NCBI RefSeq assembly: GCF_042675705.1 | Contig: NZ_JBHTJJ010000001.1 | Length of the DNA stretch: 64,000 nt | Strand: one strand, 5' to 3' | Source of the DNA: Ruegeria arenilitoris | GTDB taxonomy: Bacteria > Pseudomonadota > Alphaproteobacteria > Rhodobacterales > Rhodobacteraceae | Part shown: piece by piece, positions 17,725 to 27,295 of the stretch | Layout of the letters: each line of letters starts with the position of its first letter | Position numbering within the stretch: the stretch's first letter is position 1 | Program-made: the position numbers and the translations under genes | Notes under the pieces: model-generated | Database searches by the model: none | Told to the model about the DNA's origin: nothing | The model's input: only the letters and a program-made list of their open reading frames with translations

Positions 17725-20688
17725 TTAGCGGGATTGTGCCTGTCGCTGCGCGCGTTTGAAGAAGTGTCGGGTGGCTTGTTCACGAGCATCCTTGTCAGTC
17801 ATCACGACGCTCCGCATCTCGTTGTCCTGCTGGAACATCCTAACCATTCCTTGAAAGAAGGCCCGTGAAAACGCGTTGTACACCACGTCAGCGGGGTTGT
17901 TCCGCATCATATCAAGCATTTCGTCATCGAGAATTTCTCGGTTCACTCGCTCGAAGCGCAGGAAGTCTTCACGCGTGAAGTTGGTGCCATGTCGCTCATT
18001 GAATGAGTCGATGATCTCCGAGAGCGATTTCTCTTCTTCCTCGGTATAGGGGTTCGCGCCGAACTCCGTTATCGGTGGGAGCGTCCTTGTTTCGCCCTGA
18101 GCAAGCGAGGCGTTGCCCTCTTCGCCTTTTTGCAACTTGAAGGCTGACAGCGTAAGCATGTCGTCCGTGATGGTAATATCGGCAGGCACATCGCGCGACG
18201 GCAACAAACGTGACAACCACGAGGTGTAGGCATAGAGCTTTTCCAGCCACGCGTCGTTGAGCAACACGACCTGGGCTACGAACGAGTAAAACCTCTGGAA
18301 ACTCTTTAGGAGTTGCCGGAACTCCTCCTGCTGCGCTTCGTCTTCGTCAAGCACGAACCGCTCTACGGCCAACCGAACGGTGCCCTCCAGTTCCAACCTG
18401 TCTTGGGTGGATAGGTTACCCTTGAAGAACCGCTCTGCAAACCGTTTCACCTCGTCTTCAGCGATGTAGGATGCGCCCGAGATGCGTTGCTCAAGATCAT
18501 ATATCTGGTTGAGATCGGTGCGCTCCTCAAGTTCCGTCGCCTCAAAAAACGGCGCGAAGGCCTCCCTGACTTCTTCAGTAGTATTCTGAAAGTCGAGGAC
18601 GAAGGTCTTGTCCTTGCCGGGATGAGTCCGGTTTAGCCGAGCCAGCGTTTGGACGGCCTGCAGGCCCGCGAGTTTCTTGTCAACATACATCGCGACCAGC
18701 TTCGGTTGGTCAAAGCCCGTTTGATATTTCTCTGCGACAACAAGGATTTGGAACTCGTCCCCATCGAACCTTTTGGGCAGTTCAGTCTCGGCGAAGCCGT
18801 TTGCGGTCGCTTCAGTCCAGTTTGCGCCGTCAACCTCCAGATCACCTGAGAACGCGACCAATGCCTTTAGGTCTGAGTATCCCTTTCCCTCGATATATCG
18901 GTTTATCTGTTGCCAATAGCGGAGGGCGTGTTCGCGGCTTTGAGTGACGACCATCGCCTTGGCTTGCCCGCCCAACTCGTTGGCAACGTGTCGCCGGAAG
19001 TGCTCAACGATCACCTCGACCTTCTGGTCTATGGCTGTGGGGTGCAGCGATGCATAGCGGGCTACACGGGCTTGCGCCTTTCGACCCTTGAAGGCTGGGT
19101 CATCCTCGATAGTCTTCTCGAGCTGATAGTAGGCCTTGTAAGTCATGTAGTTTTGCAGCACGTCGAGGATGAAACCCTCCTCGATGGCCTGCCGCATGGA
19201 ATACAGGTGGAACGGGTGAGGTTTCCCGTCTGAGCTAATCCGACCAAACCGTTCCAGAGTGACGTTCCTCGGGGTGGCAGTGAACGCTAAAAAAGAGATG
19301 TTCTTCTGTGGCCCCCGCGCCGCCTGATGGGCAAGAATCAGGTCTTCGATGTCATCCGAACTGGACGCCTCTCGCGTCAATGCGTCGGTCATCGCTTGGG
19401 CGGCCTTCCCGGACTGTGACGAGTGCGCCTCGTCGATGATCACAGCAAAGTTCTTGGAGGACTGCCCGGAGATTGCCGCAAGGTGTTCGGTGCCGAACTT
19501 CTGGATGGTCGTGATAATGATGCGCGCTCCATCTTCGATTGCCTTCTTTAGGTCCCGCGAAGTGCCATCTATCTTCTTCACCACACCTGCGGTCTGCGCA
19601 AATCCTGCAATCGTGTTCTGCAATTGACGGTCGAGCACGAGACGATCGGTTACAATGATCGCAGTGTCAAAAATCGGCCGGTCGGCTGCGTCATGTAGAT
19701 TGATAATCTGGTGCGCAGTCCACGCGATAGTGTTCGATTTGCCCGACCCGGCGCTGTGCTGGATGAGGTAGTTCTGCCCGGCACCATTCGCCTTGGCATC
19801 AGCCAGGAGTTTGCGCACGGCGTCAAGTTGCTGAAACCGGGGGAAAATCAAGACTTCCTTTCCGTCTCCCCGCTCTAAGTGAATGAAGCGGCCTATCAGG
19901 TCGAGCAAGACCTCTCTGGACAAGATTGCCTTGCCGTCCGGTAAGTTCTTGTAGAGATAAGCAGTGCGGTTCTCTCTCGGCACATCCGGATTTCCCGCAC
20001 CGCCATCACGGCCTCGGTTCAATGGAAGAAAGCGGGTCTTGCCGTTCAGTAAACGCGTTGTCATCGACACGTTGTCCTGGTCCACTGCAAGGTGCACGAT
20101 GGCGCCTCTCTTGAAGGTCAGCAGAGGTTCGCCATTGGGGGACCGGTCCGAGCGGTATTGTCGTTCGGCGTGCTTAAAGTTCTGGTTTGTCAGAAGATTT
20201 TTCACCTCAAGCGTGGCAACGGGGATGCCATTGACAAAGGTGACAAGGTCGATGGCGTTCTTGTTCTTCGCCGAATAGGTCACCTGCCGCATCACGGACA
20301 GGATATTTGCCTCATAGAGTTTCGTCAGTTCTGGGTTCAGGTTCGACGCGGGCTTGAAGAAGCATAGCGCGAACCGGATGTTTGGCACCAGTTTAATGCC
20401 CTCGCGCAGCACGACATGGGTCGGGTTTTGCTTCAACGCCCCCTCCAGGCGCTTCAAGACCTCCGCCTCCGCTTGCGCGCTGTAGTGCTCTTCCAGCGTC
20501 TGCCACGCGTCGGGCTGAGTGGTCTTTAGGAAACGGAAGAGCAACTCGGGGTCGAGCGCTTGGGCAACGTCGTAGTGGGACGTGCAGTCACGCTCAATGT
20601 AACCCTGTTCGGTGGTCAGGCAGGCGACGATATGCGCCTCGAAGACCTTTTCCTGATGAATGTCTGCGATGGTATGGGTGTCTGTCAT
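17725..20688 (-). CDS. hsdR: Type I restriction enzyme R subunit
   Basis: A 987-residue HsdR that translocates and cuts unmodified DNA within the HsdR-M-S complex. The N-terminal nuclease domain shows the PD-(D/E)xK pattern AIDLVTFVNGIPVATLEVKN. The superfamily 2 motor follows, with Walker A GSGKSNTIAW, DEAH (IIDEAHSSQSGKA), motif III FTATPRNVTLERFG and helicase motif VI near LARLNRTHPGKDKTF. A C-terminal helical region binds the methylase. ATG 20688 is chosen because it follows the upstream stop by 7 bp and opens with the usual HQEKVFEAHIV; an in-frame start at 20739 would overlap the previous gene. It is the last gene of the six-gene operon and appears intact. Confidence 0.93.
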   Translation of the reverse strand: MTDTHTIADIHQEKVFEAHIVACLTTEQGYIERDCTSHYDVAQALDPELLFRFLKTTQPDAWQTLEEHYSAQAEAEVLKRLEGALKQNPTHVVLREGIKLVPNIRFALCFFKPASNLNPELTKLYEANILSVMRQVTYSAKNKNAIDLVTFVNGIPVATLEVKNLLTNQNFKHAERQYRSDRSPNGEPLLTFKRGAIVHLAVDQDNVSMTTRLLNGKTRFLPLNRGRDGGAGNPDVPRENRTAYLYKNLPDGKAILSREVLLDLIGRFIHLERGDGKEVLIFPRFQQLDAVRKLLADAKANGAGQNYLIQHSAGSGKSNTIAWTAHQIINLHDAADRPIFDTAIIVTDRLVLDRQLQNTIAGFAQTAGVVKKIDGTSRDLKKAIEDGARIIITTIQKFGTEHLAAISGQSSKNFAVIIDEAHSSQSGKAAQAMTDALTREASSSDDIEDLILAHQAARGPQKNISFLAFTATPRNVTLERFGRISSDGKPHPFHLYSMRQAIEEGFILDVLQNYMTYKAYYQLEKTIEDDPAFKGRKAQARVARYASLHPTAIDQKVEVIVEHFRRHVANELGGQAKAMVVTQSREHALRYWQQINRYIEGKGYSDLKALVAFSGDLEVDGANWTEATANGFAETELPKRFDGDEFQILVVAEKYQTGFDQPKLVAMYVDKKLAGLQAVQTLARLNRTHPGKDKTFVLDFQNTTEEVREAFAPFFEATELEERTDLNQIYDLEQRISGASYIAEDEVKRFAERFFKGNLSTQDRLELEGTVRLAVERFVLDEDEAQQEEFRQLLKSFQRFYSFVAQVVLLNDAWLEKLYAYTSWLSRLLPSRDVPADITITDDMLTLSAFKLQKGEEGNASLAQGETRTLPPITEFGANPYTEEEEKSLSEIIDSFNERHGTNFTREDFLRFERVNREILDDEMLDMMRNNPADVVYNAFSRAFFQGMVRMFQQDNEMRSVVMTDKDAREQATRHFFKRAQRQAQSR

Positions 20689-20695
20689 CAATGCG

Positions 20696-21307
20696 TCACT
20701 CGCTTTCAACGATGGATACGAGGTCACTTTCAGTAACACTGTGTTGTTCGCGGAACTTCTCGCAGAACACGTCTGCCATTTTTCCCGCTAATTGAACTTG
20801 TGCGCGACGGTTCAACTGCGTCACGCTGGACCATTTTGGGAAATTGCGTGGACTAGATAACTTGAACTCGAACCCAACTAACTGATTGGGACGATTCACT
20901 GGTTTGACGCTTCTTCCATCACCATGAGCAACCGCATTTCTCAACGCGACCAAGAACGACAAAGCGGAAATTGGACTGCCACAGTCATCCTCTAACCTGA
21001 CCGAGTTCAGATTGCCTGACGCCTTTGGTAATTTTCCAAAGAACCCTTCAATGCTCTCGTTGTGTAGCGCAATCTGTATCGCGTCAAAGACATGGAAGTT
21101 CGGATCATTTTCGGGTGCCGGTCTTACATTAATATCATTGCCCGGTCGTATTGGGGATGTTCTTATTCTTTGCGTGGTCCAGCACAGGATTGCTGTAAAT
21201 GTTGAGTAGGTGTGGGTTGTTTTGAACCTAGAATGAGGAAACTTGAGCATCTTGCCGAGTCTATCAATCGCGGCCCACTCGTAGTGTTCGTCCCTGATTT
21301 CTACCAT
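20696..21307 (-). CDS. HEPN-like protein within the restriction operon
   Basis: A 203-residue protein I cannot assign to a named family. Its clearest feature is RNAVAHGDGR at residues 123-132, which fits the RNxxxH (R-x4-H) active-site motif of HEPN ribonucleases, set in a predominantly helical context (SALSFLVALRNAVAHG). The C-terminal third is helical (AQVQLAGKMADVFCEKFREQ). The start codon overlaps the stop of the Mrr-like gene by one base (TAATG) and its stop lies 7 bp before hsdR, so it is translated as part of the operon. A role as an RNase effector or toxin that backs up restriction is inference; it could be a structural partner only. Confidence 0.6.
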   Translation of the reverse strand: MVEIRDEHYEWAAIDRLGKMLKFPHSRFKTTHTYSTFTAILCWTTQRIRTSPIRPGNDINVRPAPENDPNFHVFDAIQIALHNESIEGFFGKLPKASGNLNSVRLEDDCGSPISALSFLVALRNAVAHGDGRSVKPVNRPNQLVGFEFKLSSPRNFPKWSSVTQLNRRAQVQLAGKMADVFCEKFREQHSVTESDLVSIVESE

Positions 21308-22356
21308 TACCCGTCCTCTCCTTCATCAGGCACGAGGGTCCACGTTCGGCGAAGGGGCAGTTCTGCGCGGATCGCTTCGGGAAGGTCTTCATAGACTGAG
21401 AATAAATTATCGACGATCTCCTGACGACCCCAGAACCGCACGCGGAAATAAAGTTCGTTCAGCCGTTTTCGGACAGGGGGCGTGAACCCGTTCCAACTGA
21501 CCATCAGGCCGTAGTCTGCCTGTGTATCCTGCACCGATCCAATCAGACCTTGCAGGTCGGGGTGTTGTACGGTGATCGTACCGGATTTCACTTGGGCGAC
21601 AATACGCGGACTCTCCAAACCGAGCGGACCGCTGCCCGCGACCAGATCGATCCCGCCGTCGGCACCAGGCGGGGAGACCCGCACCTTCATGCCCTGGGCT
21701 TGCAGGATCGCGGCGACGAGGTTTGTTAGATCGTGTCCTGTAAAGACCGATGCGATGCGCTTCTCGATCTGGTCACGGGCAATCTGGTCGAGGTCGACCA
21801 TCGCATCGGCGTCAGTCGCGATCTCGGCATCGGTGTCGGTCGTTTTCGGCGACGTGATTGGGGTTGTCCCGTCGCCGGGATCCTTGCCTGTCGCAATAAC
21901 CTGCTCGACACGGGCAAGAGCATTGTTCCGACTGATCTCGCATATGGTCATGAACGCGCCGAAACTATAGAGAAGATCCTGCTTGAACGTGTCGCGGGGC
22001 AGATCCGTTTTCAACCACTCGACAGCGCGTGTTGGGCTGCCAGTCTCGGGGTCAGGCTTGTAATCCCCCGTGACGCGGGCGATGGAGATTGTGCTAGAGG
22101 TCTTGACCGGGCAGATCACCAGATCGCCGATCTGGATGACGTTGATGAACTGGTTCATCTGCGCGGCGAAGTTCAGATGGGTTTTGTGCTTCGCATCGGG
22201 GAATGCGTTCTCCATGACCGGGATCAGACTGTCGCGATCCTTGGCATGGGAGATGTCGACGTGGATGTTGAAGTCCACGGTCAGGGTGTTCTTTGCGAAC
22301 GCGCCTGCCTCATATTCACCGTTCTTTCCGAGACCGACCTTCCAGAGACGTTTCAT
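21307..22356 (-). CDS. Mrr-type restriction endonuclease
   Basis: A 349-residue protein. The C-terminal half holds the Mrr_cat nuclease fold with GADGGIDLVAGSGPLG followed by RIVAQVKSG, giving the Asp and Gln-x-Lys residues of the PD-(D/E/Q)xK site. The N-terminal half (residues 1-150) is a separate domain, possibly one that reads modified or specific DNA, and the two are joined by an acidic Thr/Asp-rich linker (TTDTDAEIATDADAM). Enzymes of this kind usually cut methylated foreign DNA (known for Mrr). It lies inside the hsd operon, 54 bp after the HNH gene and overlapping the HEPN-like gene. Combining it with an active type I methylase requires that the self pattern is not attacked. Confidence 0.78.
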   Translation of the reverse strand: MKRLWKVGLGKNGEYEAGAFAKNTLTVDFNIHVDISHAKDRDSLIPVMENAFPDAKHKTHLNFAAQMNQFINVIQIGDLVICPVKTSSTISIARVTGDYKPDPETGSPTRAVEWLKTDLPRDTFKQDLLYSFGAFMTICEISRNNALARVEQVIATGKDPGDGTTPITSPKTTDTDAEIATDADAMVDLDQIARDQIEKRIASVFTGHDLTNLVAAILQAQGMKVRVSPPGADGGIDLVAGSGPLGLESPRIVAQVKSGTITVQHPDLQGLIGSVQDTQADYGLMVSWNGFTPPVRKRLNELYFRVRFWGRQEIVDNLFSVYEDLPEAIRAELPLRRTWTLVPDEGEDG

Positions 22357-22410
22357 TGCGATACCTCCGCACTGGAATCGAAGCGCGACGTGGCACGGGA
22401 ATGTGGCGCT

Positions 22411-23733
22411 CTACGCATTCGTTCCACCCTTTTTGAACTGTCTGAAATGAACTTCGAGCAATGCCGGTGCGACCTGATGATCGATCTCGCGCCCATCGAG
22501 TTTGCCATAGGACGTCGTCTTCAATCGCTCCGCCACGCGCATTCTGTTGTTCTTTGGATCAATGCTCCAAAGCAGCGCATCGAACAGCGAGTGCAGGTCG
22601 CGACGTAGCAACATACCGTTGTCGGGATGGTCCCATTTCGGATCGCCGGTATGAGGCATGACATGTGCCGCCTCCAACGCTTCTGAGATGGAGCATTTCG
22701 TAATGACGCACCGCTTCTTGTATCGCTTCATCAGCGCGTCCCTGAACTGCGCCTGTCCCGGTCGTGCCTTCTGCGTCGAGGTCTTTCGATCCTGTAGTCC
22801 CGCCAGCAGATCGTCTTGATGGGTCAGGACTTCGCGTTCCCAACCTTTGGCGTAACTCTGGCGAATGTCTTCGGGCAACTCGTGGGATTTAGCGTCAATT
22901 ACCTTCCGAAAGTCCACATAGTCATCATCTTCGATCAGATATGCCTGATGATGACGTTGCGCCCGCGCGTGATCCAGAAGACGACTGCCCGTTTCGCCGT
23001 CGCCGAGATCACGCAAACCGAATGGACGCGGCAGTCGTTCAACGTCCAGCAAGTTAACCGCGATGAAGTCATCCTGTTTTCGTTGCTGGCCAGCTGTCGC
23101 CTTCGCCGTCAGGCCCCAACCCCGACCAAATTCATCGTCTTCATGGGTCCAGATCCAAAGTTCGTCACCTTCGTGGATCTCGGGCGCTTTCTGGCGTGAT
23201 CCTTTGACCGCGTAGACGGGACCGCTCTCGGGGATGAGCACTTCGCCGCCTTCCCAGTCAGAAGATACAGACGGTCGGCAGATGCCTTTTGGACAATGCA
23301 ACTCTCCGTTCACCTTCAGGAAATAGCGGCGCGTCGTGAGATCTTCGAACAGTCGATCCAAGACCGCACGAGCGTCCTGCTTGGTCTTCACACCGAAGCG
23401 AACGAGGTCATGCCCAGGGAAGTCGTCGTAGTGCTGCAAGTTATGGTTCGCACCATCGCCATCGTCACTTTTCCACTCAACACCATTCCACTTTTTTTTG
23501 GTGACTTTGACGTTTGGTGAAGCAATCTGCGCGGCGTCAGTCGCACGAACCCAAAGATTTTGTAGGGTCTTCTTGTTATACTCTACGCCAAGCGGTCTGC
23601 CATTCTTGGTCTTGTAAACTGCAAGGTGAACCTTTTCGGACCGCCCGCTCTTCGCTTCAACGGCATCGATAGACGGGTGACCATCGAGATAGGAGCGCAG
23701 GTATTCGCGGAGTTCGTCGATTTCTTTCGTCAC
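22411..23733 (-). CDS. HNH endonuclease with a possible base-reading domain
   Basis: A 440-residue protein. The C-terminal ~110 residues form an HNH_2-type nuclease: CVITKCSISEALEAAHVMPH, then DNGMLLRRDLHSLFDALL, with conserved His and Asn-Gly-Met positions. A central segment around residues 200-260 (GDELWIWTHEDDEFGRGWGLTAKATA) resembles the β-barrel of EVE/PUA-like modified-base readers, though this is a pattern impression only. The N-terminal ~150 residues are unassigned. The ATG overlaps the hsdS stop by 4 bp, so it is coupled to the specificity subunit. Fusion of a base reader to HNH is known from type IV (McrA-like) enzymes. Confidence 0.68.
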   Translation of the reverse strand: MTKEIDELREYLRSYLDGHPSIDAVEAKSGRSEKVHLAVYKTKNGRPLGVEYNKKTLQNLWVRATDAAQIASPNVKVTKKKWNGVEWKSDDGDGANHNLQHYDDFPGHDLVRFGVKTKQDARAVLDRLFEDLTTRRYFLKVNGELHCPKGICRPSVSSDWEGGEVLIPESGPVYAVKGSRQKAPEIHEGDELWIWTHEDDEFGRGWGLTAKATAGQQRKQDDFIAVNLLDVERLPRPFGLRDLGDGETGSRLLDHARAQRHHQAYLIEDDDYVDFRKVIDAKSHELPEDIRQSYAKGWEREVLTHQDDLLAGLQDRKTSTQKARPGQAQFRDALMKRYKKRCVITKCSISEALEAAHVMPHTGDPKWDHPDNGMLLRRDLHSLFDALLWSIDPKNNRMRVAERLKTTSYGKLDGREIDHQVAPALLEVHFRQFKKGGTNA

Positions 23734-25064
23734 GCGCCCATCTCCTCTTGAATGGCGTCGAGGCGGCGGTCGGGGGTGCCGGATTTGGCGTAGGTCGATA
23801 CGTCGATCTGACCCGTGACAGCGGCGGAGATCAGGGCGGAGCGGTATTCTTTGAGGCGGTCGATGGATTTCGTCAGCGCCGTTGCAGACTGCCTGAACAC
23901 TTGGATCGTTGAAGAAAGGCGCGCGATGATCTGATCTTGTTCTTCGAGCGGCGGCAGCGGTGTTCGGAACGAACGAATGTCGGGCATGTATATTGTCTGA
24001 TGCGTCGAACCCATCATTAGGCGTCGGAACTCGGGTTTCATGGCGCGGAGAACGTAGTAGAGAAACAGCGGTCTGATCTGTTTACCGCAGATCCACGCCG
24101 CGAAGTCCTGCGTAGTCGCCATTGGTTTCGTCATGATCGCGGGAAACCCAACTGACGCGGTGCGCGACAAGATCACCGTATCTTTCGGCAGCAGGCGCGC
24201 GGCGGAGTTCGCCATGCCGATTTCACTGATTTTCTCTGACGTTTCCGAAATGTAGATCGTGCCGCCATCGCGCAGTTGCCATACATCTGCCAGCGACACC
24301 CACGGTATGACGCACTCTTCGGGAACCCAGTAATTTTCAACCTTTCGACTTGGTGTGTGCCCCGTCTCTTGACGCGCAATATGGGTGAACTTCGGGGCGA
24401 ACCAGTGTGTAGGGATTTTCTTGATCCATTCGACACCGGAGTCTTTTTTCTCGAAAGGCAGGTTTTTGCCTGTCACATGCTCGATAAACGTGCCTTCTTC
24501 ACGCTCCCCCAGCAACGCCACCAACCGCTGCTTTTTCTCGATCAGCAGGTCTATTCTTGCGGTCTCACAGTCCAGGAAGTCGGCGATCTGGCGTTGGGTC
24601 GCGAGGTCGGGGACGTTGACAGGGATGCCCTTGATCCCGCCGAGCGTCAGACCGTAGCGGGTGACGCCATTTGCCGCGTTACCGAAGTCTTCCCGCGACT
24701 GCTTCGATAGAAGGTGCCAATAGAGGAAAGGTCCGATCATGCGCCGCCGATTAGCGCGCAGGATCGAGAGGTGATACCCACAAACCAAATCGTCCCCCGT
24801 CGATTTGACCAACGCAGGAACACCAATATCGTCTGCCGTCTCAGAGTCCTTGGTTATGATTACGTCATCAACTTGCACTCTGAATTTCTTGATCTCAGCA
24901 GCGGAAGCGCTGCCAGGACTGAATGGCATGTCGGTGTGGATGAAGTTGTTTTTGTAGACATCCACGTAATTGCAGAGACGAACCGGATGCTCGTCGGGAT
25001 CGATGACCTTATCGACGTTACTGGTCAGAACCATCGCCACATCGCGTAGTCGGTGCGTTGTCAC
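23730..25064 (-). CDS. hsdS: Type I restriction-modification specificity subunit
   Basis: A 444-residue HsdS, which chooses the DNA target for both methylation and cleavage. It has two target-recognition domains (about residues 1-165 and 205-370), each followed by a conserved helical spacer: RQIADFLDCETARIDLLIEKKQRL in the centre and AVTGQIDVSTY near the C-terminus, the family hallmarks. Its start overlaps the hsdM stop by 4 bp. Target sequence cannot be predicted. The two halves are of the usual size and no frame break is seen. Confidence 0.93.
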   Translation of the reverse strand: MTTHRLRDVAMVLTSNVDKVIDPDEHPVRLCNYVDVYKNNFIHTDMPFSPGSASAAEIKKFRVQVDDVIITKDSETADDIGVPALVKSTGDDLVCGYHLSILRANRRRMIGPFLYWHLLSKQSREDFGNAANGVTRYGLTLGGIKGIPVNVPDLATQRQIADFLDCETARIDLLIEKKQRLVALLGEREEGTFIEHVTGKNLPFEKKDSGVEWIKKIPTHWFAPKFTHIARQETGHTPSRKVENYWVPEECVIPWVSLADVWQLRDGGTIYISETSEKISEIGMANSAARLLPKDTVILSRTASVGFPAIMTKPMATTQDFAAWICGKQIRPLFLYYVLRAMKPEFRRLMMGSTHQTIYMPDIRSFRTPLPPLEEQDQIIARLSSTIQVFRQSATALTKSIDRLKEYRSALISAAVTGQIDVSTYAKSGTPDRRLDAIQEEMGA

Positions 25065-27082
25065 TCGACCACCTCCTGCAGCAGACCTGCGATCTCTGCT
25101 TCGAGCGCCTTCAACTCGGCGTCGATCTCTTCGAGCGGCCTCGGGGGCACGTATTTGTAGAAGTAGCGGTTGAAGTTGATCTCATACCCGACACGCCCGA
25201 CGCCGCCATCCTGCGCGTCGGTGTATGTCTCATCCACCCAGGCATCGGGGACGAAGGGCAGAACCTCGCGCTGCACATAGGTGCGCCAGTCCTCGTTCAG
25301 CGGCACCAGTTCGTGATCACGCAGTTCAGTGTCGGGTTCAGGATTTCCGTTCTTGTCAGTGCAGACCTGCGCCTCCTCGTCGCGTTCCGACAGCGCGGAC
25401 AGGATTGCCTTTTTCACAGGTGCGCCCACCTTGACGCCAGACGCCTTCAGAGCGGCCGTGAGCGCCTTGTCGAAGTCGCCCCGGTCTATCCAGCGCTTGC
25501 CCGCCGGAAGGGTCTGTAGCGCCTCCAGAACGCGGCGCTGGGCGTCTTCGTCCAGTTTCTGGAAGGGCTTGGCTTCACACAGCGCTTCCAGTCGCTCTTC
25601 GGTGACCTCGAAGGCCAGCTTGAGCGGGCGTTCCACCCGGATTTCGCGATAGCCGAAGTCGGTCGTATCGAAAATCTTGGAGACGTCCTCCCACCCCGAA
25701 TTGCCGTTCAGCATATCATGGTAGATGCGAGCGATTTCTTCGGTGGCTTCTTCGGGGATTTCCCGGCGTTTGGAGCCAAGCGACTTGCGCATGGACTTCC
25801 AGAATTGTTCCCCGCTGGCGTCGATTAGTTGCACCTTGCCACGGCGGGCGGGGTCCTTGCGGTTGGTCAGCAGCCACACATAGGTCTGGATGCCGGTGTT
25901 GTAGAAGAGGTCAGTCGGCAGGGCGATGATCGCCTCAACCCAGTCGTTTTCCAGCATCCAGCGGCGGATTTCGCTCTCGCCCGACCCTGCCCCGCCGGTG
26001 AAGAGTGGCGAGCCATTCATGACGATGCCGATGCGCGAGCCTTGTTCGTCATTGCGCATCTTCGAGATCATGTGCTGCAGGAACAGCAACTGCCCGTCCG
26101 AGATGCGTGGCAGGCCCGCGCCGAAGCGCCCTTCCTTACCCAGCGTTTCTGCCTCTTCCCTGATCGGGTCGGCATATTTCTTCCAGTCGACGCCATAGGG
26201 CGGGTTCGACAGCATGTAGTGGAAGCGTTTGCCGTTGTGCGCGTCCTGCGTGAGTGTGTTGCCGAAGGCGATATTTTCGGGGTTGTGCCCGGTCACCAGC
26301 ATGTCGGACTTGCAGATCGCGAAGGACTCGGGGTTGAGTTCCTGGCCGAAGAGTTCGACGCGGATGCGGTCGTTGAGGGCCTTCATCTCCATCTCGGCAA
26401 TCGACAGCATTCCACCCGTGCCTGCGGCCGGGTCATAGACCTGACGAATGACGCCGCTACCCGTCAGGGCGTCGCGGTCGTTGATCAGCAGCAGCGAGAC
26501 GATCAGGCGGATGACCTCGCGGGGGGTGTAGTGTTCCCCTGCGGTCTCGTTCGAGATTTCCGAGAAGCGGCGGATGAGGTCTTCGAACAGATAGCCCATC
26601 TCGATGTTGGAGATGGCGTCTGGGTGCAGGTCGATCTGAGTAAACCGGTCGAAGACCTGATAGAGCAGACCTGCGTCGTTCAGGCGTTTGAGCTGGTCCG
26701 TGAACAGGAACTTGTCGAGGAAGATGTCCCGGACGTTGCCCGAAAACTTGGTGATGTAGTCGATCAGGTTCTTTTGGATGTCCTTGACGTCCTGCCCTTT
26801 GAGCGAGGCGAAGGTAAAGCGGGACAGGTTGTAGAGTTGGATGTGTTGCCCAACCACACCAGACAGAAGCGTGTCGCGGGCCTCGTCGTCCATATCCTCG
26901 GGCAGAGTTGCGGCCATCTCCAGAACGGCGGGCTTGGTCTGCTCAAGAATGCAATCCAGACGACGCAGCACGACAAAGGGCAGGACAACCTTACCATATT
27001 CGGACTGCTTGAAGTCGCCGCGAAGAAGCTCTGCGATGGACCAGACGAATGACCCAAGTGATTTTATGTCTGCGCTGCTCAT
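25061..27082 (-). CDS. hsdM: Type I restriction-modification DNA adenine methylase subunit
   Basis: A 673-residue N6-adenine methyltransferase, first gene of the island operon. The N-terminal helical HsdM_N domain (SLGSFVWSIAELLRGDFKQSEYGKV) is followed by the SAM motif YDPAAGTGGMLS near residue 215 and the catalytic NPPYGVDW near residue 295. The protein is longer than a typical HsdM (about 500-550) because of a C-terminal extension that ends in a coiled-coil stretch (EEIDAELKALEAEIAGLLQEVVE), probably for HsdS contact. The 120 bp upstream, before the IS remnant at 27210, should contain the operon promoter. Confidence 0.94.
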   Translation of the reverse strand: MSSADIKSLGSFVWSIAELLRGDFKQSEYGKVVLPFVVLRRLDCILEQTKPAVLEMAATLPEDMDDEARDTLLSGVVGQHIQLYNLSRFTFASLKGQDVKDIQKNLIDYITKFSGNVRDIFLDKFLFTDQLKRLNDAGLLYQVFDRFTQIDLHPDAISNIEMGYLFEDLIRRFSEISNETAGEHYTPREVIRLIVSLLLINDRDALTGSGVIRQVYDPAAGTGGMLSIAEMEMKALNDRIRVELFGQELNPESFAICKSDMLVTGHNPENIAFGNTLTQDAHNGKRFHYMLSNPPYGVDWKKYADPIREEAETLGKEGRFGAGLPRISDGQLLFLQHMISKMRNDEQGSRIGIVMNGSPLFTGGAGSGESEIRRWMLENDWVEAIIALPTDLFYNTGIQTYVWLLTNRKDPARRGKVQLIDASGEQFWKSMRKSLGSKRREIPEEATEEIARIYHDMLNGNSGWEDVSKIFDTTDFGYREIRVERPLKLAFEVTEERLEALCEAKPFQKLDEDAQRRVLEALQTLPAGKRWIDRGDFDKALTAALKASGVKVGAPVKKAILSALSERDEEAQVCTDKNGNPEPDTELRDHELVPLNEDWRTYVQREVLPFVPDAWVDETYTDAQDGGVGRVGYEINFNRYFYKYVPPRPLEEIDAELKALEAEIAGLLQEVVE

Positions 27083-27209
27083 GTGAATCCCTAGGTTTTT
27101 CTTTTACTTAGACGTTGCCCAATTCGACCTTGAGTCGCAAGTTGAGTATGGGTGGCCTGCTAAAAGTCAGCGCCCGCCGGGCAAACTTAGGTGTTTTGTC
27201 CGTCGTCGG

Positions 27210-27264
27210 TGTCAATGAGCGTTCAAAACTGATCCGGTTTCAGCGTTAGAATTTGACCCACCCC
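27210..27264. repeat. IS21-type terminal sequence remnant
   Basis: The stretch begins TGTCAATGAGCG and holds two related units, AGCGTTCAAAACTGATCC at 27218 and AGCGTTAGAATTTGACCC at 27242, 24 bp apart. TG ends with internal spaced repeats of this kind resemble IS21-family termini. No istA or istB gene is present, so this is at most a leftover end. Family assignment is from memory of the pattern. Confidence 0.35.
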
Positions 27265-27295
27265 TTGTGGCGCAATGACCCCAGGCGGGCCGACC

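Noticed and set aside
25829..27052. 407-residue rightward ORF opposite hsdM
   Set aside because: Shadow of the clearly real hsdM gene.
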